This document shows positions 47,779-56,054 of a stretch of DNA of 64,000 nucleotides, one piece after another (position 1 is the first letter of the stretch; each line of letters opens with the position of its first letter). The DNA is from Palsa-147 sp963771905 (GTDB lineage Bacteria > Acidobacteriota > Terriglobia > Acidiferrales > UBA7541). The stretch covers positions 1 to 64,000 of the forward strand of contig CAVYVI010000004.1 of the NCBI GenBank assembly GCA_963771905.1. The letters are read 5' to 3'. The position numbers and the translations under genes were made by a program. The notes beneath the pieces are model-generated. The model had not been told where the DNA came from, searched no databases, and saw only the letters and a program-made list of their open reading frames with translations.

Positions 47779-49245
47779 TCAATTAGATGAAACTAAAGCT
47801 CGCGGGATTCGGGACCGCTTAGCCCCTTCATATACAGACAGATACGCGGCGGCCGACGCTTTCCACGAAAAATCCTTGGCCATTCCGTTGGTGCGGACGG
47901 CGGTCCACGCCTTTGCGTCGCGATAGATGCGCAACGCTTGCCGCACGCAATCGAGCAGAGCCTTGCCTTCGTATTCTTCGAACTTGAAGCCCGTGCCAGC
48001 CGAGGTCTTGGGGTTGAACGTCTCGATTGTGTCGTCCAGGCCGCCCGTCGCGCGAACCACCGGCACCGTACCGTAGCGAAGGCTGTAAATCTGATTGAGG
48101 CCGCAGGGCTCGTAGCGCGACGGCATCAGGAACACGTCCGCGCCCGCTTCGATTTTGTGCGCGATCGTGTTGTCGTAGGCGATCTTCACTCCGACTTTTG
48201 CGGGAAACTTCTCCGCGAGCGCCTGGAACAGTTTCTCATACAGCGGCTTCCCGGTCCCGAGAACCACGAGCGAGAGATTCTCCCGCAGCAACTCGGGGGC
48301 GGCATCCGCGATCAGGTCGAAACCCTTCTGTTCATCGAAGCGCGACACGATGCCGATCAGCGCCCGCTCCATATTTTCAGCGGGCAGCTTGAACGTGTCG
48401 AGCAGGTCCTTCTTGCACTTCTTCTTGCCGTCAAGATTGTGTGCCGAATAGTTCGCCGCGATCAGCTTGTCCGCTTCGGGACTCCAGACGGAATAGTCCA
48501 CACCGTTCACGATGCCGGTGAGGCGGCTCGCGCGATTCCGAATCACGCCTTCGAGACCATGGCCATATTCCGCCGTCTGGATCTCTTGCGCGTACTTTTT
48601 GCTGACGGTGGTCAGAGCGTCGGAATAAAGCAATCCGCCCTTCAGGAAATTAATCTTGCCGTAATACTCGAGCGCGTCGATGTTGTAGAGAGTGGCCGGA
48701 AGTCCAGCGCGTTCAAGAGCGCTTCGCGGAAAAAGTCCCTGATAGCCGAGATTGTGAATCGTGAAGATTACTGGCAAATGGCCGAGCGCGGGATCGCGCG
48801 CATAGATCGTGCGCAAGAGGACGGGCACGAGGGCGCTCTGCCAATCGTGGCAGTGCAACACGTCCGGCATCCAGACCTGCTTCGTGAATTCGATTGCCGC
48901 GCGGCTGAATTCCGCGAATCGCTCCGCATTGTCGGGATAATCGCCTCCCTTTTCGCCGTAAAGTTGATCGCGGTCAAAATAAGCGGGGTCGTCGACGAAG
49001 AAAAATCGCACACCGCCCACCGCCGCGCCTTCGGCGATCGCCGGAAAGCGGAGTTCGTCGCCAAGCGGCACGGTCAAACTCGGAATGAGCGCACTGTGCG
49101 TCTTGATACCGCGGTACCGCGGGAGGAGAACGACGACTTCGTGGCCGGCCTCGACAAGCGCCTGCGGGAGCGCGCCCACGACATCCGCCAATCCACCGGT
49201 CTTCGCGTAGGGCAAACCTTCCGAAGCAACAAACAAAATTCTCAT
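47779..49245 (-). CDS. glgA: glycogen synthase (ADP-glucose type)
   Basis: 488 residues, GT5 family. The N-terminal KTGGLADVVGALP is the ADP-glucose binding loop; HCHDWQSALVPVLL, FTIHNLGYQGLFP, GIVNGVDYSVWSP and the C-terminal PSRYEPCGLNQIYSLRYGTVPVVRATGGL complete the fold. It extends alpha-1,4-glucan chains. GGAGAG precedes the ATG. No other glg gene is in the window. Confidence 0.94.
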   Translation of the reverse strand: MRILFVASEGLPYAKTGGLADVVGALPQALVEAGHEVVVLLPRYRGIKTHSALIPSLTVPLGDELRFPAIAEGAAVGGVRFFFVDDPAYFDRDQLYGEKGGDYPDNAERFAEFSRAAIEFTKQVWMPDVLHCHDWQSALVPVLLRTIYARDPALGHLPVIFTIHNLGYQGLFPRSALERAGLPATLYNIDALEYYGKINFLKGGLLYSDALTTVSKKYAQEIQTAEYGHGLEGVIRNRASRLTGIVNGVDYSVWSPEADKLIAANYSAHNLDGKKKCKKDLLDTFKLPAENMERALIGIVSRFDEQKGFDLIADAAPELLRENLSLVVLGTGKPLYEKLFQALAEKFPAKVGVKIAYDNTIAHKIEAGADVFLMPSRYEPCGLNQIYSLRYGTVPVVRATGGLDDTIETFNPKTSAGTGFKFEEYEGKALLDCVRQALRIYRDAKAWTAVRTNGMAKDFSWKASAAAYLSVYEGAKRSRIPRALVSSN

Positions 49246-49327
49246 CGGCTCTCCAACAACTCAAAAACGGTACTGAATCGGTACACGTTCGTCAAGCGAA
49301 ACCCCGCGTTCCGAATTTCGACGAGCT

Positions 49328-49336
49328 TGCTACACT
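49328..49336 (+). promoter_or_regulatory. extended -10 of rsmA
   Basis: TGCTACACT ends 10 bases before the rsmA ATG; no Shine-Dalgarno follows. The expected transcript would begin within about 4 bases of the start codon. Confidence 0.45.
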
Positions 49337-49346
49337 CTCTAGCGTC

Positions 49347-50129
49347 ATGGCGCGACAAAAGCTTGGGCAGCACTTTCTCGGCGATCCCGCATGGCGCCAG
49401 AAGATTTTCGAGACGCTTGAAATTCGCGAAGGCGACACTTGGCTCGAAATCGGTGCGGGACACGGCGAGATGACAGCGCTTCTCGCCGAAGCGGGCGCGC
49501 GGGTCGTGGCCATCGAGACGGATCCGAAACTGGCGGCAGGCCTCGGGGAGAAAGCCAAAGTTTGGCGAAACGTCGAGATCGTGGAAGGCGATGTCCTCGC
49601 CGTCGATTTGCGCGCGGTGACGGCCGGAGCCGGCTTTCGCGTGTATGGCAATCTACCTTACTACATCACGTCGCCGATTCTGCGCCGCCTATTCGACGCG
49701 GCCGATCGCATTTCGTCGATCCACATCGTCATCCAGCTCGAAGTGGCGGCGCGCATCGCTGCACGTCCCGGCCGGCGCGAATACGGATATCTGTCGACGC
49801 TCTGTCAGTTCTATGCGCGGCCCGAAATTGTTCTGCGCATTCCGCCCGGCGCATTCCGGCCGCCACCAAAAGTGACTTCGGCGCTTGTGCATTTGACTCT
49901 ACCCGGAGAGCGCGCCACGCTGCGCGTAGCGGACGAGGAACGATTCCTTGCATTCCTGCAGCTCTGCTTCTCGCAGAAACGTAAGACGCTGCGGAACAAT
50001 CTTCGCGGGAATTTTCCGGCGGAGCGGATTGCGGCGGCGTTCGCGGCTGCCGAGCTCGAGCCGGTTGCGCGCGCGGAGCAGTTGACGCTGGCGCAATTCG
50101 CCGCATTGCAGAAGGCCCTCGATTATTGA
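49347..50129 (+). CDS. rsmA: 16S rRNA dimethyladenosine transferase
   Basis: 260 residues (KsgA). It dimethylates the two adjacent adenines near the 3' end of 16S rRNA during 30S maturation. QKLGQHFLGDP, the SAM motif LEIGAGHGEMT, IETD, EGDVL, the catalytic NLPYYITSPIL and the FRPPPKVTSALV block are present. LCFSQKRKTLRNNL marks the C-terminal domain. Convergent with the following gene. Confidence 0.95.
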   Translation: MARQKLGQHFLGDPAWRQKIFETLEIREGDTWLEIGAGHGEMTALLAEAGARVVAIETDPKLAAGLGEKAKVWRNVEIVEGDVLAVDLRAVTAGAGFRVYGNLPYYITSPILRRLFDAADRISSIHIVIQLEVAARIAARPGRREYGYLSTLCQFYARPEIVLRIPPGAFRPPPKVTSALVHLTLPGERATLRVADEERFLAFLQLCFSQKRKTLRNNLRGNFPAERIAAAFAAAELEPVARAEQLTLAQFAALQKALDY

Positions 50130-50151
50130 CGCGGCGGGCGGAGCCCCGCGG

Positions 50152-50889
50152 TTAATCTTCCGGAGTAAGGTGCTGAATCACCGCGCGAAGACGATCGGGG
50201 AAATCCGTCATCACTCCGTTGACGCCCGCGGCAATGACGGTGCGCATCTGATCCGGCTGATTGATTGTCCAAGTGGCGATCTGGAGATCGGCGCGGTGGG
50301 CCTCGTTGACGAACGACGGTGAAATCAGATCGCCGCGCGGGCAAATCTGGCGCGCGCCGGCGGTAAGCGCGAGCTTGACCACATCCGGCCGCATTTCTTC
50401 AACGAGAAGCCCGGTCATGATCGTCTCGTCCAGTTTCCGGAGTCCTTCGAGGGTTCCGGGATCGAATGACAGAACGACGATACGCGCCGCATCGCCCGTG
50501 CTGCGCAGCGCTGCCGCAAGAGCGTGATGCTGTCCCCACGCCGTCTCGTATTTGAGTTCGAGGTAAAACACGACGTCCGCCGCGCGGCCAAACGCGAGGA
50601 TCTCCTCGAGCGTCGGAATGCGCTCGCCGCTGAATTGGCGGTCGAACCACAGCCCCGCGTCCATTTGCTTCAGCTCGGCGAGGGTGAGATCTCGAACGGC
50701 GCCGCGGCCATTCGAAGTGCGCTCGACGCTGGCGTCATGGATGGCGACGAATCGCGCGTCGCGCGTCATGTGCAGATCCGTCTCGATAAATGTCGCGCCC
50801 ATTTCCACGGCCTGCCGGAAAGCGGCCATGGTATTTTCGGGCGCGTGACCCGAAGCGCCGCGGTGGGCGATAATCCAGGGTTGACGCAT
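50152..50889 (-). CDS. glycerophosphodiester phosphodiesterase
   Basis: 245 residues, cytoplasmic (no signal peptide), UgpQ-like. It hydrolyses glycerophosphodiesters to glycerol-3-phosphate and an alcohol. The catalytic pair is in IAHRGASGHAPENT, with ETDLHMTRDARFVAIHD supplying metal ligands; YLELKYE and WTINQPDQM complete the TIM-barrel family pattern. An extended -10 ends 8 bases before the ATG, suggesting a leaderless mRNA. Confidence 0.92.
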   Translation of the reverse strand: MRQPWIIAHRGASGHAPENTMAAFRQAVEMGATFIETDLHMTRDARFVAIHDASVERTSNGRGAVRDLTLAELKQMDAGLWFDRQFSGERIPTLEEILAFGRAADVVFYLELKYETAWGQHHALAAALRSTGDAARIVVLSFDPGTLEGLRKLDETIMTGLLVEEMRPDVVKLALTAGARQICPRGDLISPSFVNEAHRADLQIATWTINQPDQMRTVIAAGVNGVMTDFPDRLRAVIQHLTPED

Positions 50890-50897
50890 CGCGCGTT

Positions 50898-50906
50898 ATC
50901 CTAGCA
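50898..50906 (-). promoter_or_regulatory. extended -10 of the glycerophosphodiesterase gene
   Basis: TGCTAGGAT on the minus strand, ending 8 bases before ATG 50889 with no Shine-Dalgarno between. Confidence 0.5.
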
Positions 50907-51265
50907 GACTCGCACTTCTCGACGCCTCGCGCTGCGAGCTGAGGTGGCGAGGAAGTAATAGGCCTTCTACTACCCGTGTGCGTCAAATCCGCACCGAGCG
51001 AGCTGGCCGCAAGATTCTGGCGAGCTTGCGTCGCAATTTTGTACAGCAAGAGATTTCACATTTGTGAACCGCGGCTGCCGGTATTTGTGAGCCGGGGCGT
51101 AACGCGCGTCGGTTCATCACAATGGCTCCCGGACTTGTCCTCGTGGCACAGCCGCAAGTGTTTTCAAATCAATGGCTTACAAATCACGTGGGAATCCGGC
51201 ATCGCGCTCGCCTTTGGCCGCGCAATTGCCATTCTTTCAGCGAGCCCGAACCAGGGCCCGTGCTG
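50907..51265. other. intergenic region without a recognised gene
   Basis: About 360 bases. An open frame from 51122 is the 5' extension of the next gene and does not look coding. The only feature noted is the perfect inverted repeat TTCACA (51055-51060) / TGTGAA (51063-51068) with a 2-base spacer; a further TTGTGAG lies about 25 bases downstream. Confidence 0.5.
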
Positions 51266-51658
51266 ATGTTCCCCGCGGATTCGCCGCGCGGCTTGGGAGT
51301 AGGCGTGGCACTACTGGTTCTGCTGATCGTCGCTGTGGTCGTCGGCCAAACCGCGCTGGACTGGCGCGATATTCGGCTGGGCTGGGCGCCGCCGGAATGG
51401 GCGAGCGGACTGGGACTCGCGGCTCTCGTCGCCGCACCGCTTTCGGCGTCGGCGTCGTTCGCATCGATGTGGTATCAAAATTCCCTCGGACTTCTCGGCA
51501 ATGGCATTGGCGCATGGTTCTGGTTTGAGATGGGCTTCGCGTTTTGCGCGATGGGAATTGTGGTTGCCGCTACGCGAAGAAAACGAATCCGCACCCTCCT
51601 GGTTGTCTCCGCGATTATGACCGTAGCCCTCTGGATTGGCCTCTGTATTTTCTCCTAA
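51266..51658 (+). CDS. hypothetical membrane protein
   Basis: 130 residues from ATG 51266 (MFPADSPRGLGVGV); the frame opens at 51122, but the upstream codons look non-coding. Four hydrophobic helices (about 10-28, 45-65, 78-98 and 108-128) with a short basic loop RRKRIR before the last. No family recognised. No clear ribosome site. Followed by a secreted protein gene on the same strand 210 bases later. Confidence 0.6.
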   Translation: MFPADSPRGLGVGVALLVLLIVAVVVGQTALDWRDIRLGWAPPEWASGLGLAALVAAPLSASASFASMWYQNSLGLLGNGIGAWFWFEMGFAFCAMGIVVAATRRKRIRTLLVVSAIMTVALWIGLCIFS

Positions 51659-51868
51659 TTTTGCCCCTGCGCTGCCAAGCGATTCGCTGAGTCCTTTTTC
51701 GATCGGGCTGAAGCGACTTGACGTTCCGGCGAGAACGGATTCATCCGACACGCGCTCGAAAAGTTCCCGCCGGATCGCGAAACAGCTCTGATCCACCGAG
51801 TACCGACGACGGCACCGCTCCTGCCGCTGCGCTTGCCGGGCGCGGCCGCGCGAGCGATACTTAAAGTG

Positions 51869-52993
51869 ATGAGGCGGATTTGTTGGATTCTCGTGGGCAT
51901 CGTGGCTCTCGCACTGACCGCAGCGCGGGTGCGCGCGGACGAATTGCGGCTGAAAGACGGCACGAAGATTGTGGGAACGATCGTCGGGTTCGACGAGAAT
52001 TCGTTCAAGGTAAAGACGGCGTACGGCTTTGCGATTATTCGTCGCGATGCTGTGGAATCGATCGAGATCACCGATACAGGGACTGGTGCGAGCGGAGACA
52101 AAAAACCGGCGGCGAGCAGCGATTCGCCAGTGCGGCCTCCCGCATCGCAGCCGGCACGTGCTTCGACTTCGCCCGCAGCTCCGGCCCCTGCACCGGCATC
52201 GTCTCCGGCCGTAACACCGACTTCCGCTGCTCCATCGAAGGCTCGGGCGCCAAAGAATTCGACTTCAGCGGCGAACGCGCACGCAGCTACGCCCACGGCG
52301 ACGCAGCCTGCGCCGGCATCGAGTTCGCCAGCGCCGCCATCGCCAGCCACAACTCCGCCCGCGACAACCTCGCCGGCTCAACCTCAGCCAGCAACGTCTG
52401 CGGCCGTGACCGCTCCAGAAAAGAAGGCCGAGGCCACTCATTCGAAACTCGCCGCCAATCTGCCGGCCACGAGCGTTCCGGCTCCAGCACATCCGCCCGA
52501 GCCGCCGAAGCCCGCGGCTCCCGAACCTGTCCGCGAGGAAGTCGCCGGAAACATGTATACGAACGAAACCTACGGGTTCCACATGTTCAAGCCGCCGGAT
52601 TGGCATCTCATCGAAGGCGCGCGGAGCAGCTTGCCCGGCTCGATTGCGGCGCTCGGAACCACCGACCAGCTAACTTATCTTCTGATCGGAGAAGCTCCGG
52701 CGACGGGTTCGATCGAGACCGATTTGAAGGCTTCTGACGCGAAGCTGCAGGACATGCTCGACAATTATCGCCCGCTCGGCGACAAGCGGACAACGATTGC
52801 GGGAACGCCTGCGGTCGAGCGCCGCTTCCGCGGCGAGGCCGATCGAAAGGAATGGTCCGGCATCGTGGTTCTTTTCGAGCGCGACAAGCAGCTCTATACG
52901 ATTTTGGGGATGACGTACGCGGCGTCGGACCTCGTGCAGATTCAGGAAAACGTAATCCACCGCGCGATTACCAGCATCGAATTCACGCGGTAA
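51869..52993 (+). CDS. exported protein with LSm-like domain, long Pro/Ala linker and C-terminal soluble domain
   Basis: 374 residues from ATG 51869. Residues 1-23 are a signal peptide ending AARVRA. Residues 24-68 (ELRLKDGTKIVGTIVGFDENSFKVKTAYGFAIIRRDAVESIE) resemble an SH3/Sm-like small barrel. Residues about 71-228 are nearly all Ala, Pro, Ser and Thr, presumably a flexible periplasmic spacer. Residues about 230-374 are a compact domain starting YTNETYGFHMFKPPDWHLIEG, like PsbP-type folds of unknown function. The low-complexity part keeps the opposite strand open. A GATACT box lies 7 bases before the ATG. Confidence 0.7.
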   Translation: MRRICWILVGIVALALTAARVRADELRLKDGTKIVGTIVGFDENSFKVKTAYGFAIIRRDAVESIEITDTGTGASGDKKPAASSDSPVRPPASQPARASTSPAAPAPAPASSPAVTPTSAAPSKARAPKNSTSAANAHAATPTATQPAPASSSPAPPSPATTPPATTSPAQPQPATSAAVTAPEKKAEATHSKLAANLPATSVPAPAHPPEPPKPAAPEPVREEVAGNMYTNETYGFHMFKPPDWHLIEGARSSLPGSIAALGTTDQLTYLLIGEAPATGSIETDLKASDAKLQDMLDNYRPLGDKRTTIAGTPAVERRFRGEADRKEWSGIVVLFERDKQLYTILGMTYAASDLVQIQENVIHRAITSIEFTR

Positions 52994-53057
52994 ACTCCGC
53001 CATCATTTTTTCGATTGTGGATGAAGATTTCAGCGACGGCGCTGCCGTTGCTGCTGG

Positions 53058-54476
53058 CTAAAACTTCGTGACTTCCGAGAAGTGGAATCCGCCGACCTTC
53101 ATCGCGGGAACGACCATTTCGAAGGATTCTTCGCCGGCCGCGCGCACCGCTTCGCCCAGCATCTCGACGTTTGAGAGCATCTCGATCATGCTCTGATTGA
53201 AGCGAAAATTACGGATGCCGCCGGCGATCTTGCCGTTTTCCACGAGGAAGGTGCCGTCGCGCGTCATTCCGGTGAGAATTTTCTGGTACGGATCGACTTC
53301 GCGAATATACCAGAGGCGCGTAACCAGGACGCCGCGCTCGGTGGAGCGCACCATGTCTTCGACGGACGCGTTGCCGCCGGTGAAAACGAGATTCATGGGC
53401 GCTTCGCCGTACTCGTTGGGGAGCGAAAAACCGTGGCCTGTCGGCTTCGCTTTCATTTTCTTCGCGGTCGCGCGCGCGTAAACCAGATTGCGCGGAATGC
53501 CGCGATCGACCAGCAGAACTTTTTCGCGCGGAACGCCTTCTCCGTCGAATGGCGCGCCGAGCTGGAGCGGGTGATAGACGTCGTCCGAGATAGATATGTT
53601 CTCGCCGAAAAGCTTTTTCCCCATTCGTCCCGTAAAAAGCGAGCGCTGATCGAGAACGGCCGTTCCCGCAAAATCGTAGAACAAAAATCCGACCAGATCG
53701 AGAACCGCGGGCGGCTCGAGAATCGCGGTGTAATGCCCCGGCGCAATTTCTCGCGGAGCGCGTGATGCCGCGGACTTCCGGCTGGCCGATTCCGCCAACT
53801 CGTCGGGATGAATTTCCGAAAGATTCGCGGAATTCGATTTGGCCCAGCCGGAGGAATCTTTCTCGAGAATCGTGACGGAAAATTCTGCGCGCGTCTGCTC
53901 GTAATGGGCGAAAAGACCGCGCGAATTCGCGAGCGCGGATTCGGTCATGCCCGTCGAAAAGATTCCCGCGGCCGTTTGCCTGGCCTTTTCCGCCACCCGG
54001 CAGACGCGAGCGACGCCGCGGGCGCGGTCCGCAGGCGTGGCGGTCGCGGTAGCCGGAAAGAAGCGCGTGACTTTCTGATATTTTTGTTTCCTCAGCATCG
54101 GCAACAGGTCGGGATTTTTTGGCTGCACCCGCGCCAGACGCGACGCCGCCGCAACCGCTCGCCGCAGCGATTCTTCATCAGTCTTGTTCGTCGTGGCGCG
54201 CGCCGTGCGCCCGTCAAAGACCGTCCGCACCGAAATGCTCAGGTTCTGCTCGGCCACGTTCTGATGGATCGTGTTGTTGGCAAAGCGCGTCAGGGCGTCG
54301 GTAACCACGTCGATTTCCACTTCTGTCTCGTCCGCCTCGCTCAGCCGGATGACACGCTCGGCGATCCGGTGAAGCTCCGCCGGCCCGAGCCGGTGGTCGG
54401 ACGCGCTGCGGGCTCGGCGCGCGCGCGTGTGAGAGGGCTGCTTCGTTTTCCTGGCCGGTTTTTTCTTCGGTGACAT
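53058..54476 (-). CDS. pmbA: TldD/PmbA family protein, PmbA (TldE) subunit
   Basis: 472 residues. It lacks the HExxxH zinc motif, as expected for the non-catalytic partner of the TldD-TldE protease. Conserved elements are AERVIRLSEADETEVEI, FANNTIHQNVAEQNLSISVRT, STGMTESALANSRG and FTGGNASVEDMVRSTERGVLVTRLWYIREVDP. The first ~25 residues are a Lys/Arg-rich tail. It starts right next to the tldD stop, so the two subunits are made together. TldDE trims peptides such as modified peptide precursors or antitoxins. Confidence 0.92.
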   Translation of the reverse strand: MSPKKKPARKTKQPSHTRARRARSASDHRLGPAELHRIAERVIRLSEADETEVEIDVVTDALTRFANNTIHQNVAEQNLSISVRTVFDGRTARATTNKTDEESLRRAVAAASRLARVQPKNPDLLPMLRKQKYQKVTRFFPATATATPADRARGVARVCRVAEKARQTAAGIFSTGMTESALANSRGLFAHYEQTRAEFSVTILEKDSSGWAKSNSANLSEIHPDELAESASRKSAASRAPREIAPGHYTAILEPPAVLDLVGFLFYDFAGTAVLDQRSLFTGRMGKKLFGENISISDDVYHPLQLGAPFDGEGVPREKVLLVDRGIPRNLVYARATAKKMKAKPTGHGFSLPNEYGEAPMNLVFTGGNASVEDMVRSTERGVLVTRLWYIREVDPYQKILTGMTRDGTFLVENGKIAGGIRNFRFNQSMIEMLSNVEMLGEAVRAAGEESFEMVVPAMKVGGFHFSEVTKF

Positions 54477-55934
54477 TTATTTCGCGAACGCAACTCCCAC
54501 TTTCACATTACGGAATCTCGAAGGTGCCGCGCCATGCCCCGTTCCCATGGTCTGCATCGGCTGGCCTTTTCCGCAATTCGGCGTGCCCCACAGCGTCCAA
54601 TAATCGCGCGAGCAGATCGCGTCGCAGCTTCCCCAAAACTCCGTGGTGATGCCGCTGTAGCTCGGATTTTTGAGCATGCGGCCTTTCTTGCCATTCTTGA
54701 TCTCCCAGCCAATTTCCGTCGAAAACTGAAATTGGTAGCGGCGGTCATCGATGGACCACGAGCGGTTCGTTTCCATCAAAATGGCATCGTTGGTATCGGC
54801 AATCAGGTCTTCGTATTTCCAGGCGCCGGGCAGAAGGCTGACGTTGGTCATGCGGATGATGGGCAGGCGATTCCAGCTTTCCGTGCGCATCGTGCCGCCC
54901 GAGCGCTTCTCGCCGATGGCCACGGCGGTCTCGCGATTGCTCAAGTAGCCGGTGAAAAGCCCGTTCGTGATAATCGAAGTGCATTGTGCCGGCACACCTT
55001 CGTCGTCGTAACCGAACGTTCCGAGACCAGGGCCGTGTTCGAGACGCGCGTCGGCGACCACGTTGACGATGTCCGAGCCGTAGCGTAGCGTGCGGAGCTT
55101 ATCGATGGTAAGGAAGCTCATCCCCGCGAAATTCGCTTCCATTCCGAGGACGCGGTCGAGTTCGATCGGGTGCCCAATCGATTCGTGAATCTGCAAGCTG
55201 AGTTGCGCGCTCTCAAGAATAATCGTGCTCGATCCTTCCGGGCATTGAGCAGCCGAATGCAGCGCGACGCTTTCCTCGGCTACGCGCTGCGCGTGACCAG
55301 CCAAATCGAGCGATTCGACCAGTTCGTACCCCGCGAGCATGTGCTGGCCGCCAAAACTATTCGGATAGGAGCGCTTCTGAATTTCGCTGCCCGCGAAGCT
55401 GGTCGCAACGATCCCCGCACCCGAAAGCATTTTCACTTGATGAATCGCGGAGCCAATACTTGAAGCGAAAAATTGCTCGATCCGGCGGAACGACATCGAG
55501 CCTTCCGCCAGTGTTACGCCCTTCACTTTCCGCATTTCCTTGTCGGCGGCGAGAAGCAAATCGATCTGCCGCTCGACGGGAATGCGAAATGGGTCTTTGA
55601 GGTAGGGATTCTGCCAGGTATCGACGTGGGCGGGTTCGGGGACCATGACGACATCGTGAATTTTGGCGAGCGCCGAAGCCTTCGCAATCGAAACGGCCTC
55701 GGCGGCGCACGCCTGCACGCCTTCGCGAGTCAGCCGGTCCGTCGCAGCAAAACCCCACGCGCCGCTCGCAATCACGCGAATCCCAATGCCGTACGATTCG
55801 CCCTCCGCCAGATTGCCAACTTGCCCGTTTTTCGTGGAAATGTCGCGCTGGCGAATATCCATCACGCGTGCGTCGGCATAAGTCGCGCCGCGCACTCGCG
55901 CCGTCTCAATCGCCCAATTGGCTAGATCTTGCAT
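54477..55934 (-). CDS. tldD: TldD metalloprotease subunit
   Basis: 485 residues. The zinc site is HESIGH at residues 250-255 (HExxxH), followed by LDRVLGMEANFAGMSFL and a later Cys ligand in the SCDAICSRDYWTLWGTPNCGKGQP stretch. It forms a heterodimer with PmbA, whose gene follows directly. TldDE is known to process peptides such as microcin B17 and to degrade unfolded peptides; no RiPP precursor gene is evident nearby. A TACATT box lies 6 bases before the ATG, without Shine-Dalgarno. Confidence 0.93.
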   Translation of the reverse strand: MQDLANWAIETARVRGATYADARVMDIRQRDISTKNGQVGNLAEGESYGIGIRVIASGAWGFAATDRLTREGVQACAAEAVSIAKASALAKIHDVVMVPEPAHVDTWQNPYLKDPFRIPVERQIDLLLAADKEMRKVKGVTLAEGSMSFRRIEQFFASSIGSAIHQVKMLSGAGIVATSFAGSEIQKRSYPNSFGGQHMLAGYELVESLDLAGHAQRVAEESVALHSAAQCPEGSSTIILESAQLSLQIHESIGHPIELDRVLGMEANFAGMSFLTIDKLRTLRYGSDIVNVVADARLEHGPGLGTFGYDDEGVPAQCTSIITNGLFTGYLSNRETAVAIGEKRSGGTMRTESWNRLPIIRMTNVSLLPGAWKYEDLIADTNDAILMETNRSWSIDDRRYQFQFSTEIGWEIKNGKKGRMLKNPSYSGITTEFWGSCDAICSRDYWTLWGTPNCGKGQPMQTMGTGHGAAPSRFRNVKVGVAFAK

Positions 55935-56054
55935 CGATGAAATGTAGTTCCGGAATGACTCTGATGCGCCGCTGCGAGCCCGGTCGACTCCCCGTTACCG
56001 GGACAGAAAACTTACGGCAGCGCTGTGCAGCCACAAAAACTCTGCGGAAGCGTC

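Noticed and set aside
51655..52350. 231-codon minus-strand frame opposite the exported protein gene
   Set aside because: It exists because the Ala/Pro/Ser/Thr codons of the real gene read as Gly/Ala/Val/Arg on the other strand. The real gene has a signal peptide and structured ends.
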